From: Cetobacterium sp. 8H
Lineage (GTDB): Bacteria; Fusobacteriota; Fusobacteriia; Fusobacteriales; Fusobacteriaceae
Reading direction: 5' to 3'
Length of the DNA: 64,000 nt
NCBI RefSeq assembly: GCF_014250675.1
Contig: NZ_JACHTG010000002.1
Location: 62,001 to 126,000 of the forward strand
Shown here: one piece after another, positions 27,362 to 36,924 of the stretch
How positions within the stretch are numbered: position 1 is the first letter of the stretch
Layout of the letters: every line of letters begins with the position of its first letter
The notes under the pieces: model-generated
Seen by the model: only the letters and a program-made list of their open reading frames with translations
What the model was told of the DNA's origin: nothing
Databases searched by the model: none
Translations under genes and position numbers: made by a program

Positions 27362-27404
27362 TACCCCAATCCGACCTTTGATTTTACTTGCTCGGATTGG
27401 GGTA
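27362..27404. terminator. Bidirectional terminator
   Basis: Thirteen-base perfect arms TACCCCAATCCGA (27362-27374) and TCGGATTGGGGTA (27392-27404) between two convergent genes, T-run on the plus side. Confidence 0.75.
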
Positions 27405-27415
27405 GTTTTATCTGT

Positions 27416-28780
27416 TTAAAAATCGCTTAAAATAATTGTAGGATCCTTTTGACTAGCCTCTATGAGCTCTTCACTAAATCCAGATTTTGAAAACAACATA
27501 TAATACTCTTCACGAGAATTATTTTTCCATTTAACAGCTTTAGCTTTTTCTTTAAGTCTATAAAGAACACTTAACCCCACATGTTTATTTGACCACTTAC
27601 ATTCACCAAATAAAATTTCATTCTCTCCCAAGGCAACTACATCTATCTCCTCATTTTTATCCCACCATCTCCCAAGATTTTTTATAGGAAATGGTATTTT
27701 ACTATCCCACATTAAACTATTTCTTGAAAGATCCTCGTAAACTTTTGAAACCCAAAGATCAAAAGTAGTTTTAATCTTTTCTAAAGGGTAAGCTAAGTTT
27801 TCAATCTCTAAATAGCTTTGGTAAGGATAAACATAATTAAACCAAAAATTCAGATAGTTATCTTTTATTTTATAAAGAGCCTTTTTACTATTTTTTATAT
27901 CTTCAGTTACAGGAATCTCTTTCTCAAGAATATCTAAGTCTATAAGTTTAGAAATATATGGAGTTAAACCGGTTGACGGAATCTCTAATTGTGATGAGAT
28001 AGAGGATATTTTTGTATTTCCAGTAGCGATAGATTGTAAAATAGAGAAATATCTAGATAGATCATTTATCTCCTCTTGAAGTAAAAATTTAGGCTCAGAA
28101 TACAAATAATTATCTCTATCAAAAATATTATGCTCTATGTTCCAAAGAGGAGTTTTCTCTCTGTCAAAACTTAAAATATATTTTGGAATTCCACCAGTGA
28201 TTGAATACATCTCAATTAATGAATGGTGTGATCTCTTTTTAAAAAACTCTGGATAGTATTTAAAATCTACTGGTTTTAATTTTATCTGAGCAGTTCTTCT
28301 TCCAAATAATGGACTATCATAAGCTAAAACCTCTGAGTACATCATAGAGATCAATGACCCACAAAGGATTACCATAATATTTTTATCCTTTAATTTTTCA
28401 TCAAAAATTCTTTGGAATATAGATGAAAAACTTTTATTTACCATACAAAGATACTGAAACTCATCAATTACTAAAATAAATTTTTCATTTCCAAGTTTGC
28501 TTATAAAATAATCAAATAGTGTATCCCAATCTTTTATCTCAATTTTTTTTACAAAATCATCATTGAAATACTCTCCCAATTGATTTTTAAATCTATTTAT
28601 TTGAACAGTTTCATTTTGTTTGTCTGCAAAGAAATAAAAAGCTTTTTTATCTTTTATAAACTCTTTTATAAGAGTTGTCTTTCCAACCCTTCTTCTACCA
28701 TAAATAACAGTGAAGCTTGAGTTCTTTTCAAACTCTCTATTTAAAGTTTTCATCTCTTTTTGTCTATTTACAAAATTCAT
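27416..28780 (-). CDS. AAA-type ATPase with DUF234-like C-terminal nuclease fold
   Basis: A 454-residue protein. Walker A is GRRRVGKTT (28-36), Walker B is ILVIDEFQYL (about 102-111). A winged-helix region follows the ATPase. The C-terminal domain has IDVVALGENEILFGECKW, an Asp-x(n)-Glu-x-Lys arrangement like the PD-(D/E)xK fold. Such archaeal-type ATPases (AAA_14/DUF234) are common in Fusobacteria and are usually solitary; their biological role is unknown. It starts about 20 bases below an unusual AT-rich direct repeat and next to decayed defence genes. Confidence 0.85.
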   Translation of the reverse strand: MNFVNRQKEMKTLNREFEKNSSFTVIYGRRRVGKTTLIKEFIKDKKAFYFFADKQNETVQINRFKNQLGEYFNDDFVKKIEIKDWDTLFDYFISKLGNEKFILVIDEFQYLCMVNKSFSSIFQRIFDEKLKDKNIMVILCGSLISMMYSEVLAYDSPLFGRRTAQIKLKPVDFKYYPEFFKKRSHHSLIEMYSITGGIPKYILSFDREKTPLWNIEHNIFDRDNYLYSEPKFLLQEEINDLSRYFSILQSIATGNTKISSISSQLEIPSTGLTPYISKLIDLDILEKEIPVTEDIKNSKKALYKIKDNYLNFWFNYVYPYQSYLEIENLAYPLEKIKTTFDLWVSKVYEDLSRNSLMWDSKIPFPIKNLGRWWDKNEEIDVVALGENEILFGECKWSNKHVGLSVLYRLKEKAKAVKWKNNSREEYYMLFSKSGFSEELIEASQKDPTIILSDF

Positions 28781-28801
28781 AATATCACCTCATCCATATT
28801 A

Positions 28802-28850
28802 TATAATATAAATTATTATAATTCAAATTATTATAATATAAATTATTATA
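28802..28850. repeat. Two exact 19-base AT-rich direct repeats before the ATPase gene
   Basis: TATAATATAAATTATTATA occurs at 28802-28820 and again at 28832-28850, exactly 30 bases apart, and the arms also form inverted repeats around 28822. The location just upstream of the minus-strand ATPase start suggests an operator. Confidence 0.6.
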
Positions 28851-29113
28851 CTCTTTCATTTACTTTTCTATTAGATGCTGGTATGGGAAGAAAATTATTC
28901 CATTTAACTGGTAATCTCCATAACTTTTCGTAAGCCAATCCTTTATTTCTCCTTTAAAAAAGATTTTCTTATATTAGAATATTACCTCTTTTTTTTTCAG
29001 AAAACAATATCCCCTTGAAAATAGGATTTATTTTGTAAAAAACTGAAAAATTATGTAAGAGAGCTCTGATAAACTCATTTCATAACAATAAGAAAACATG
29101 TGAGGTGAGTTTT
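28851..29113. other. Gene-free stretch
   Basis: I see no gene here; the sequence is AT-rich with a candidate ribosome site (TGAGGTGAG) at its right end for the gene starting at 29114. Confidence 0.4.
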
Positions 29114-29795
29114 ATGAGATTTAATTTTCAAAGTTTAGAATATTTTTCAGGAACGAAGGTTCCAGTTATTTTTTTACTAGATGTTAGTGGCTCTATGAGT
29201 AGTATTGATAAAAGTGGTATCTCTTGTATCTATGGGCAAAAAAAATATTAAAAGATCTGACCTTGTGAACATAGCAACTCAAATAGTTTCATCATTTAAC
29301 CATCTTCATTCAAAGAGAGTTCTTGTGGGAAATATAAGTGACAATACTATTCTTATAGATGATAATTTAAATATCCATCTTATAGATTTTGACTCTTTTC
29401 AACTAGATAGATATCTTTGTGAAGTTGGAACTGATGAATTTACTCTAGCAGAGATGATGGGGAAAAACTTTAAGAAAACTCCTAGAACATTAAATAATGA
29501 ATATTTTTCTCTTGGAGTCTTACTTTTAAAAATTTTAATTCCTGGAAGACATCCTTTTTCTGTAACAAATGGTGGTAGCCCTATTGAAAATATTAAAAAT
29601 CTATATTATGTTGCTATTACTATTACTTCAGAAACTGGAAAAATAGGATTACATGCCTTTTTAGAGATTTTAAAAAGATTTAATCTAGACAAACTTGTGG
29701 TAAGTGGAACCAATCTTTGGTATGGTACTTTTTATTATAACTTAGAAGAAGGCCTTGGAATGCATCAAATGGATATTGCAAACTTAATTTTGTAA
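29114..29795 (+). pseudogene. Decayed VWA-domain gene joined to a decayed protein-kinase gene
   Basis: From the ATG at 29114 a 45-codon frame gives a VWA start with its metal site (FLLDVSGSMSS) and stops at 29251. In another frame, from about 29230 to 29795, is the second half of a protein-kinase-like domain: LHSKRVLVGNISDNTILID takes the place of the catalytic loop, IHLIDFDSFQ that of DFG, and YFSLGVLLLKILIPGRHPF is the late kinase helix. The N-terminal kinase lobe and the rest of the VWA are missing, so a deletion fused two neighbours. VWA, kinase and PP2C genes together are the TerY-P triad of tellurium-resistance/defence islands; the other two parts follow. Confidence 0.7.
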
Positions 29796-29872
29796 ATTCA
29801 ACAAAAAACTGTAAGAGATATATTTTATAATAACTATATAAAGATAAAAAAAGATGTATGGAGGAATTACTT

Positions 29873-30541
29873 ATGAAAATTTTATTTGATTTTAATAGCG
29901 AAGTTAAAATAGAAGTCGAAAAACCTATGGCAAGAATCCCAGCTGTAATTATTGCTGATACAAGCTCATCAATGAATGGAGAAAAAATCAATACTCTTAA
30001 TGCAGAGATTGAAAAGTTTTATAACGAAATCTTAAAATACTCTTTAGATTTAGCAATACTTGGTTTTAAATTTGATACTAGCACAAGAGAAACATTTCCT
30101 GTTGTAGTTAATAAGTTTAGTGTTATGGAGTTTCAAGATACTCCAGTATTTAATGCTTTTGGCCATACACCTTTAGGAACAATAGTTAATACAGCTATCG
30201 ATATGCTAGAGAAAAGTATAAACTTGGGGGAATCCAATATTATCAACCAATGCTAGTTATTATAAGTGATGGAGATCCTACTGATAATATTGAAAGTGCT
30301 GCTAAAAGAGCTATTGAACTATCATTAAATAGAAAATTAAGTATTTATCCTGTTATTATAGGGGCTGATGGTAATCAGGATAATTTACAAAATTTTACTC
30401 CCAATAAAATTTCTAAAAGAATTAGAACTGAAGATTTACCACAAGTATTTAAATAGTTAGTTTCTAGTGTTAAAAAAGTAAATGAACGTTCAATAGATCT
30501 TGATATTTGTGTAAATATAGCTAAAGATTGGAAGGATATCA
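29873..30541 (+). pseudogene. Decayed VWA (TerY-like) gene
   Basis: ATG 29873 after GGAGGAATTACTT. VWA metal site IADTSSSMNG near residue 30, and the later VIISDGDPTDN. The gene is broken twice: a frameshift near the G-run at 30226-30230 (frame 1 ends at 30256; frame 2 resumes with YYQPMLVIISDG), and a TAG at 30454-30456 where TGG would continue into LVSSVKKVNERS, with a final TAG at about 30550. In intact TerY proteins the same positions read on without a break. Confidence 0.7.
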
Positions 30542-30556
30542 TCAATGGGTAGAAGG

Positions 30557-30733
30557 ATGATTATGAATTTTAAAGTTTGTGGTGTCAGTGTTAGAGGGAG
30601 ATCTCATGAAATTGAGAACTCCCCATACCAAGATAGTATCTTTTATAAAAGCTATGGTAATAAAAGTTTTATGGCTTTAGGAGATGGTACTGGAAGTAAG
30701 AAATTTTTACAGGTGGATTCTTTGATTAGATAG
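30557..30733 (+). pseudogene. Truncated PP2C-type phosphatase gene
   Basis: About 58 codons beginning FKVCGVSVRGRSH and ENSPYQDS, then ALGDGTGS, the first metal-binding part of PP2C phosphatases (normally about 230 residues). A stop ends it at 30733. It is the third member of the VWA-kinase-phosphatase triad whose other parts lie directly upstream. Confidence 0.6.
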
Positions 30734-30784
30734 TATAAAGTGATGACAATACTTTTCGTTATCCCCACTATCGTGATAACTTAT

Positions 30785-31215
30785 TGCTTATAAGTATAAC
30801 TCTTTAAATTTATATTTAAATTTCTCAATATCACCTTTATACAACTCCTGAAGAATTTTAAAATACATAGCTATTTTTCCATGGCTGTATTCTTTAATGA
30901 AAGTATTCTTAAAAAATGACTGAACCTCATAATTTTGGATTTTTAAGAAATATGTCTTTGCTCCAGTTATATCTAAAATCTCTGTTCTGTCATAAGTTAA
31001 ATAACCTGAAAATACACTTTCTTTTGCGACTCTTAGTATTCCAGTAAGTACTACAAATTCTAAATATGGACTTCCTTTTAGTGCTGCACTTAAAAGTTAC
31101 GAAAGTAAAAATATCGCTTCATCATAGTACTTTTTATTAGTGGGCTATTACTAAAGGTATACCATATTCATCTATCAAAATTACTACTTTTTTACCTAAA
31201 TCTTTATAAATAAAC
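30785..31215 (-). pseudogene. Decayed AAA-ATPase-like/PDDEXK_9 protein gene
   Basis: On the minus strand several frames together give KKVVILIDEYGIPL (Walker B region, about 31190-31150), then SAALKGSPYLEFVVLTGILR and VAKESVFSG (about 31085-31000), and the C-terminal AMYFKILQELYKGDIEKF (about 30870-30810). These are hallmarks of a family of predicted ATPases with a C-terminal nuclease fold that is abundant in Fusobacteria and Bacteroidetes. Frameshifts (for example near 31090) and the lack of an N-terminus show decay. Function of the intact family is unknown. Confidence 0.6.
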
Positions 31216-31434
31216 TTCTTTATTTTAAATCTTCTTTTATTTGAAGAGTTCCAAGCTTTATATACATATATCTGGCATTATTTCAGCTATTTTTGACTTC
31301 TAGGTATTTTACCATCTTTTCTTATTAAATACACACAATAATCAACAGCATTCTTTTTATATATTTTTTAGGATAGTGATGCTTTAGTGTAAATTCCACA
31401 GCTCCCCCTTTAAACACCTCAATAAACATTTATT
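31216..31434. other. Remnant DNA, not assigned
   Basis: Short minus-strand coding-like pieces such as NAVDYCVYLIRKDGKIPRSQ (about 31350-31290) are seen but no gene can be rebuilt. Confidence 0.3.
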
Positions 31435-32448
31435 TTATTTGTTAAAAGCTAAAAACTCAAATACTCTATTTAATGAAAATAAAAAAATTATTAAATCTTT
31501 TTCTGTTAATTCTGAAAAGTCATTTTTAGGAGAATCATGTGCTGCACAATTTCCGAAATATTTAATAGTATTCATATAACTTATAATCCAAGTTGGCACC
31601 TTGTTATTAAATGACATTTTTTTTATTTTATCATTTAGTGTTAACTTAGATTCTTTTGAATAGTGAGGATTTAATAGGTTTTCTAAAATTTTTCTAGATA
31701 AAATACCAAATTCAAAATTTCTCATTTGTTTATTTTTTATTTTTAATATTAATTCTTTTGCTGCAGAACATTCATTTTTTTCTAAATAAAATTCTAAATT
31801 TTTAGATAACTCTTCAATCAAATTCTTTAATATATTATTTTTACTATGGAAAATACTCTGAACTTCAATTTTACTTCTTCCTAAAACTTCATTAACTTCA
31901 TTATCTATTTCTTGAACACTCTCAAAATCTTTTGTAAAAAAAGTGACTTGCTTTAATGACGGTATATTTTCTAAAATTCTTTTACTAAATTCAACAATCT
32001 TTGGAATAATAAATTTCAAAGAATATCCTATATTTCCTGTCCCTATAAGAGGCAATGCTATCGAATCTAAATTACTGTATTTTGATTCTAAAAGCACTAA
32101 AAAAGAGTAAAGATTATTTAAGATTAAATCTATTGTTTCTTCTTTTGTTTCTTCACCAAATTTTTGAATTTCTAAAACTATTAATCGTTTATTTCTATCC
32201 TCTAAAAACGAACTCCAGATACCAAAAGACTCTTTTAGATTTATTTCAGGACAACCTACCAATTCACTTATATCTATCCCAGTTTTAAAGAAACTTTCTA
32301 TTATTGTCCCTGGAGATGGCTTATAACTATTCTTATAACTAGAAATAATTATATTTTTAGCTTCTGCCAAAGCTATATCTCCATTTTTAATTTCAACACT
32401 TTTATAATCTAGCTTCGTTCTTATAGTAAACATATTTATTATTTCCAT
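31435..32448 (-). CDS. Macro-domain-like protein with DUF4145-like C-terminus
   Basis: A 337-residue protein, ATG at 32448 after GGGGGAG. The N-terminal part (residues 1-185) has the layout of a macro domain: IKNGDIALAEA near residue 20 and IALPLIGTGNIGYSLKFIIP (about 145-165), the family's GTG phosphate loop. The C-terminal part (about 225-330) has RKILENLL, WIISYMNTIKYFGNCAAHD and a final helix, resembling DUF4145 domains found in restriction and defence proteins. Macro domains bind ADP-ribose or related nucleotides. It is the only intact gene in a decayed stretch and lies shortly before the CRISPR operon, transcribed away from it. Confidence 0.65.
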   Translation of the reverse strand: MEIINMFTIRTKLDYKSVEIKNGDIALAEAKNIIISSYKNSYKPSPGTIIESFFKTGIDISELVGCPEINLKESFGIWSSFLEDRNKRLIVLEIQKFGEETKEETIDLILNNLYSFLVLLESKYSNLDSIALPLIGTGNIGYSLKFIIPKIVEFSKRILENIPSLKQVTFFTKDFESVQEIDNEVNEVLGRSKIEVQSIFHSKNNILKNLIEELSKNLEFYLEKNECSAAKELILKIKNKQMRNFEFGILSRKILENLLNPHYSKESKLTLNDKIKKMSFNNKVPTWIISYMNTIKYFGNCAAHDSPKNDFSELTEKDLIIFLFSLNRVFEFLAFNK

Positions 32449-32479
32449 TATCCACTCCCCCTTAATAAATATATAAATC

Positions 32480-33010
32480 GATTATATCAAAGGGTTAAAC
32501 ACTTTACAATAAAATTGTTTTCTCATATATTCTAGTAGTTCATTCCAAAGGGTATTCCAAATACCTTTTGGTGTATTTTCTAACTTTTTTCCATCTATAC
32601 TATATTTGAAAGCTAAAGTTTTATAACTCTGTCTTTGATTATAAGGATGATTTCCTCTCCACGAATATTCATTTTATTTATTGTCTTAAAACCATTAATT
32701 TTTACTACCTCTTTAAAATACTTTTACTTTACAAAATATGGTAATATAGTAGCATCTGCATAATTAATAGCTAAAGTATTTATACAAACTAACTTTTTTT
32801 CTTATTTAAAGAATCTCATATTTTTGATACTACCTTCAATTTCTCTAAATTTTACCCTACCCTTATTTTGTAATTTTTTTAACTCTTGAAAACTCTCTTC
32901 AAACACACAAAATCGTGGTATATTAGATTTAGAGAGAAATTTTAAAGTGTTTTTATTCATTAATGCACATCTATCTATTACAACTATTTTCTGAGTCTTT
33001 TTATACCTCC
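32480..33010 (-). pseudogene. Decayed transposase gene (IS1634/IS4-like)
   Basis: Minus-strand fragments in several frames: KTQKIVVIDRCALMNKNTLK then FLSKSNIPRF (33000-32900), and RGNHPYNQRQSYKTLAFKYS (about 32660-32600), with many stops. The VIDRCALMNK stretch resembles the second catalytic aspartate region of IS1634-type DDE transposases (VADAGMLSKKN). No inverted repeats were found. The family name is tentative. Confidence 0.4.
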
Positions 33011-33186
33011 TAAAGTTTTCTTTATTATACTTTAAGGTAATTACAAAAAATTTAGATAATTTACATTTTTTAATTTCACTAGAAAATTAGGGTATATGTT
33101 TTGTAATTTTAGATAAAAAATTGTAAGAGTTATATATTAAAATATTTTTATTAGCGGTGGCTAAATATTAAATCGTGAGGTGAACT

Positions 33187-33567
33187 ATGGCAACAATGTT
33201 TTTATTCTTCTCTCATAAGCTAACTAATGAACAGATAATCTCTGCTAAAAGGGATTTAAATTGTGAAAATTTAGTTTATTTACCAGAAGAGCTACAAAAT
33301 CTTTGGTCTAATATTCCTCCCAAAGAGGAGGGATATAAATACTTAACAAATTTCAAAGCTTTTATTTTAAAAAATTATAAAAAAGGCGATTATGCTCTTA
33401 TACATGGTGATTTAGGCTATACCTACCAAATAGTAACCTTTTGTAAAGAGATTGGAGTTATCCCAGTATACTCAACTACCGAGAGAAATTCTAAAGATAT
33501 TATAAGTGACGATGGCAGCATCTCAAAGATATCTATATTTAAACATGTGATTTACAAGTATTATTAA
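33187..33567 (+). CDS. csx20: CRISPR-associated protein Csx20
   Basis: A 126-residue protein with ATG after GAGGTGAACT. MFLFFSHKLT at the start, LVYLPEELQNLWSNIPP at about 40 and GDYALIHGDLGYTY followed by GVIPVYSTTER match the Csx20 family, a small Rossmann-like protein that accompanies type III CRISPR effectors. It is thought to be related to cyclic-oligoadenylate signalling (CARF-like fold); its precise role is not settled. It lies 106 bases before cas10 on the same strand, and an AT-rich promoter-like TATAAT at 33635 suggests that cas10 can also be transcribed separately. Confidence 0.8.
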   Translation: MATMFLFFSHKLTNEQIISAKRDLNCENLVYLPEELQNLWSNIPPKEEGYKYLTNFKAFILKNYKKGDYALIHGDLGYTYQIVTFCKEIGVIPVYSTTERNSKDIISDDGSISKISIFKHVIYKYY

Positions 33568-33634
33568 ATATATTTTTTCCGAATTTAAAGTTCTTATTTT
33601 TATAAAAAGTAGTGGAAAACAAACATAAAAGTAG

Positions 33635-33640
33635 TATAAT
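33635..33640 (+). promoter_or_regulatory. Candidate -10 element before cas10
   Basis: TATAAT within AGTAGTATAATTAATTC, 33 bases before the cas10 ATG. No convincing -35 hexamer was found. Confidence 0.3.
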
Positions 33641-33673
33641 TAATTCAAATACTTTTATAGAAGGGGGAATCGA

Positions 33674-35326
33674 ATGTATTTAGTATCAGTGGAAACTGTT
33701 AAAATTAAGGATTTTATTTTTAATACCAATAAGCTAAAAGCAATAAGAGGTGCTAGTTTTTTATTAGACTACTTAAACCAAGTTGTCGTAAAGGATATTT
33801 TAAATAAAAATGACATTAAAGATGAAGACATCCTTTATATTGCAGCAGGAAATGCTAAATTTTATTGCAAAGACAACGAGGTAGCTATAAAAATAGAGGC
33901 TGAAATTAGAGAGGCTTACACTAATTTTGCTCCAGATTCAAAGCTTGCTATATCATCTATAGATGCTAAAGATAAAGAAATTTGGAATGCTATGGATGAA
34001 TTAGCTAAAGAAACTAATATTGTTAAAAATAAAGGATTTTCTAAAATAAATTTAGATCTGCCTTTTATTGAAAAATGTGGTATCTGTTGTGATAATCCTG
34101 TGCAAATTAAAAAAGAAAATTTTGATGATAGTTTAAAAAACTATGTTAAAAACTTTGAACCATATTTAGAAAGAAAAAATTCTAAAGAGGATACAAATGA
34201 AAAACTTAAAACTTTAGAGGATAGATATAAAATTAAATATCAAATTTTTGATAAAGATGGAGTTTCTGGAATTTGTCCATCATGTTTTGCAAAATATGTA
34301 GCTGCAAACCTTATTAAAGAGGATTTCCAAAGAATTGGTTTTTACTCTGATTTTAAAAAAGAGTTTAAAGATGAGTTTAAGCCTGTAGATAGCTTAGAGG
34401 AGTATAAACTAAAAAAATCTTTTATAGGCTTTATGTACTCTGATGGAGATTCAGTTGGTGAGTTTTTAAAAAATGCTAAAGATAATTTTACTGATGAGAA
34501 TAAATATAAAGAGTTTATTAAAAAGTTCTCACAAACTTTAGATGAGCATACTAAAGGTAGTTTAATTGAAGTTTTAAAAGAGTTAAGAGAGGAAAATAAA
34601 CTTGACGAACACTTTGGTGAGTTTCTAATTGTTGGAGGAGATGATGTTTGTGCAGTCTTCCCTGGACATATAGTCATGGAAGTTTCTACAAGATTTCAAG
34701 AGAGATTTAACTCTAAAATGAAAGATTACTATAAAACTTGGAACTTTAAAAAAAATGGTAGCAATATAACATCTTCAGGTGGCGTTATCATAGCTAAAGC
34801 AAAAACACCTATGTATTATCTTTTTGATCAAAGTTTAACTCTTCAAAAAAATGCAAAGAAAAAAAGATATGAAACATATGAAAATAAAAGTGTTGATTTT
34901 AAAAATGGATTTATTGATTTCCAAGTTATAGGCTCTGAAGGAACAGTTAATATTGGAGATTTCAGAAAAGGTGTTAAAAATCTTATTCAAAGACCATACT
35001 CTATTGAGGATATTGATTCTTACAAAAATATTGATAACCTACTTCAGTTAATTGAAAATTTAAAAACTTCTAATTTTCCTAAAAATAAGTTAAGAATGTA
35101 TTATACTTTAAAAGCTGAAATTGAGAAAAATCCAAATAAATCTATAGAAAATTTATTTGAACTTATTAATACCATTGTAAAACTTGATTCTGAACAAAAA
35201 GAATTAATTTTAAGTTGGATTGGTAAGGAAAATTTAAGCAACTCTCACGAAGATACATTAAAAGAGATTTTAAACAATATCTTTGATGTAATTGAACTTT
35301 ATGATTTTGTAGGGGGGAGTAAATAA
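33674..35326 (+). CDS. cas10: Cas10, HD-less type III effector with intact GGDD cyclase
   Basis: A 550-residue protein, much shorter than Cas10s that carry the N-terminal HD nuclease; here the chain begins directly at the first palm domain (KAIRGASFLLDYLNQ, 22-36). A four-cysteine zinc site is formed by C135/C138 and C201/C204. The first palm has DGDS at 257-260; the second has the catalytic GGDD at 321-324, so cyclic oligoadenylate synthesis should be intact while DNA cleavage by HD is absent. ATG 33674 follows GGGGGAATCG. First of a tight series of effector genes with 0-15 base spacing. Confidence 0.9.
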   Translation: MYLVSVETVKIKDFIFNTNKLKAIRGASFLLDYLNQVVVKDILNKNDIKDEDILYIAAGNAKFYCKDNEVAIKIEAEIREAYTNFAPDSKLAISSIDAKDKEIWNAMDELAKETNIVKNKGFSKINLDLPFIEKCGICCDNPVQIKKENFDDSLKNYVKNFEPYLERKNSKEDTNEKLKTLEDRYKIKYQIFDKDGVSGICPSCFAKYVAANLIKEDFQRIGFYSDFKKEFKDEFKPVDSLEEYKLKKSFIGFMYSDGDSVGEFLKNAKDNFTDENKYKEFIKKFSQTLDEHTKGSLIEVLKELREENKLDEHFGEFLIVGGDDVCAVFPGHIVMEVSTRFQERFNSKMKDYYKTWNFKKNGSNITSSGGVIIAKAKTPMYYLFDQSLTLQKNAKKKRYETYENKSVDFKNGFIDFQVIGSEGTVNIGDFRKGVKNLIQRPYSIEDIDSYKNIDNLLQLIENLKTSNFPKNKLRMYYTLKAEIEKNPNKSIENLFELINTIVKLDSEQKELILSWIGKENLSNSHEDTLKEILNNIFDVIELYDFVGGSK

Positions 35327-36924
35327 TGATAATAAAATATAGTGTTATTTTAGAAACTCCAGCAATGACTGGAAAAGATGGAGTTATTGGAAAGGACTTA
35401 GATCTAATTACAAAGCTTGATAATGATGGACTTCCATATTTTAGTGCTTCTCAAATAAAAGGTATTTTAAAGGAAAAGGTAGCTTTATTTTCTAAAGCTT
35501 TAGATTTTAATTTTCCTGTTAAAAAATATTTTGGAGAAGAGGGAGAGATTGAATCTGGCCTGAGATTTTCTCCTTTAACAATGAATTCTAAAGAATTTCT
35601 AGAATATAAAGAGTTTTTAACTGATGACAGATCAGGTATCAGAATAGATAAAGGTAGCAAGACTACTGCTGAAGGGTCTTTATTCTCATATGAATTTGTT
35701 CGAAAAGGACTAAAATTTAATGGAGAGATTGAAGTTTTTCATGCTCTTGAAGGGGAAAATCTAAAATTTTTCAAAGCTTGTTTAGAGAGAATAGATGCTA
35801 TTGGTGGTTTAAAATCTAGAGGACTAGGTAAAGTTACATTTAAAGTTTTAGAAACTACTACAACTAAAGATAGTTTAAATAAAAAATTGGATACAGGTAA
35901 CTTTAAAGAGTATATCTACACTCTTAAACCTCTAGAAAACTTAATCCTAAAAAATCAGGAGATTGGTAACGAAATTATAACTAATAACTACATTCATGGT
36001 GGAACTTTAAGAGGAGCTATTATCTCTTTTCTAGATAGACAGTTTAATGTTGATGTTGGAGCACTTGTTAAAAATTTAAAAGTGAGTCAAGGTTTACCTA
36101 AAAATCATTTTGTAGCTTCTGCTTCTATTTTCCAAAGTAAATATCCTGTTAAAAATGGAAAGGTAGTTCGTATTAATAAACTTTTATCTAAAAATTCTGA
36201 GGACAAAGTTGATGGTAAAGATGTAAAATTCGAAAGATATGGATCGCCTATTGTCAATGTACATTTTGAAAAATTAGTTATAAATAAACAGAGTGAGATA
36301 AATATTGCTATTGATGCTGAAACTAGAACTTCTGAAGAAGGAAAATTATTCAATAAAGAGATCCTTTTAGCTAAGGATATGGAATTTTCAGGAAAAATAG
36401 TTTTAACTGAAGATATTGCTAAAGCTCTTTCTAATAGACACATCTATATCGGAAAAAATAAAAGCAAAGGATTTGGAAAATGTCTGATAACTTTTGAACC
36501 TACAAATACTAAAAAAGAAAAAATAGATTCTAATAAATTAGAAAGATTATCTAAAGAGATTGGAACTGACAAAAAATATTTTACAATAGATTTTAATTCT
36601 GATATGGTTTTACCTTTTATGGATACTATATCTATTGGCGACAAAATTAAAGAACTTTTAAATTTAGAGTCGGTTAACTGGGAAGATAGTAAAAGTTTTG
36701 TCAATATAATCTCAATTGGTGGCTATAATCAATTAAACAAAATTAGAAAATCAACAGAATTTGCCATTGCAAAAGGTGGAGTACTAACTTTTTCTACTGC
36801 TGAATTCACTAGTAACTTAATTGAAAGATTAAATTCTATTCAAGAAAAGGGAATAGGAGCTAGAAAAAATGAGGGATTTGGAGATATTGAAATCAGTAGT
36901 AAAAACCATTTGGAGGTAAAATAA
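35326..36924 (+). CDS. Double-RAMP protein, Csx10-like
   Basis: A 532-residue protein with two RAMP units. The first has SASQIKGILKEK (about 41-52) and the glycine-rich loop GGLKSRGLGKV (about 163-173); the second has IHGGTLRGAIISFLDR and GKNKSKGFGKCLITFE (about 374-390). A third glycine-rich piece GIGARKNEGFGDIEI closes the chain. Fused RAMPs at this position are typical of Csx10 in type III-D systems, where the protein takes the Cas5-like cap position next to Cas10. It overlaps the cas10 stop (ATAATGA) and the next gene start by a base or so. Confidence 0.75.
   Translation: MIIKYSVILETPAMTGKDGVIGKDLDLITKLDNDGLPYFSASQIKGILKEKVALFSKALDFNFPVKKYFGEEGEIESGLRFSPLTMNSKEFLEYKEFLTDDRSGIRIDKGSKTTAEGSLFSYEFVRKGLKFNGEIEVFHALEGENLKFFKACLERIDAIGGLKSRGLGKVTFKVLETTTTKDSLNKKLDTGNFKEYIYTLKPLENLILKNQEIGNEIITNNYIHGGTLRGAIISFLDRQFNVDVGALVKNLKVSQGLPKNHFVASASIFQSKYPVKNGKVVRINKLLSKNSEDKVDGKDVKFERYGSPIVNVHFEKLVINKQSEINIAIDAETRTSEEGKLFNKEILLAKDMEFSGKIVLTEDIAKALSNRHIYIGKNKSKGFGKCLITFEPTNTKKEKIDSNKLERLSKEIGTDKKYFTIDFNSDMVLPFMDTISIGDKIKELLNLESVNWEDSKSFVNIISIGGYNQLNKIRKSTEFAIAKGGVLTFSTAEFTSNLIERLNSIQEKGIGARKNEGFGDIEISSKNHLEVK

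Noticed and set aside
33580-33673. Possible CRISPR repeat or leader before cas10 (GTGGAAAAC piece)
   Set aside because: Only a single occurrence; no spaced copies are present, so it cannot be called a repeat.
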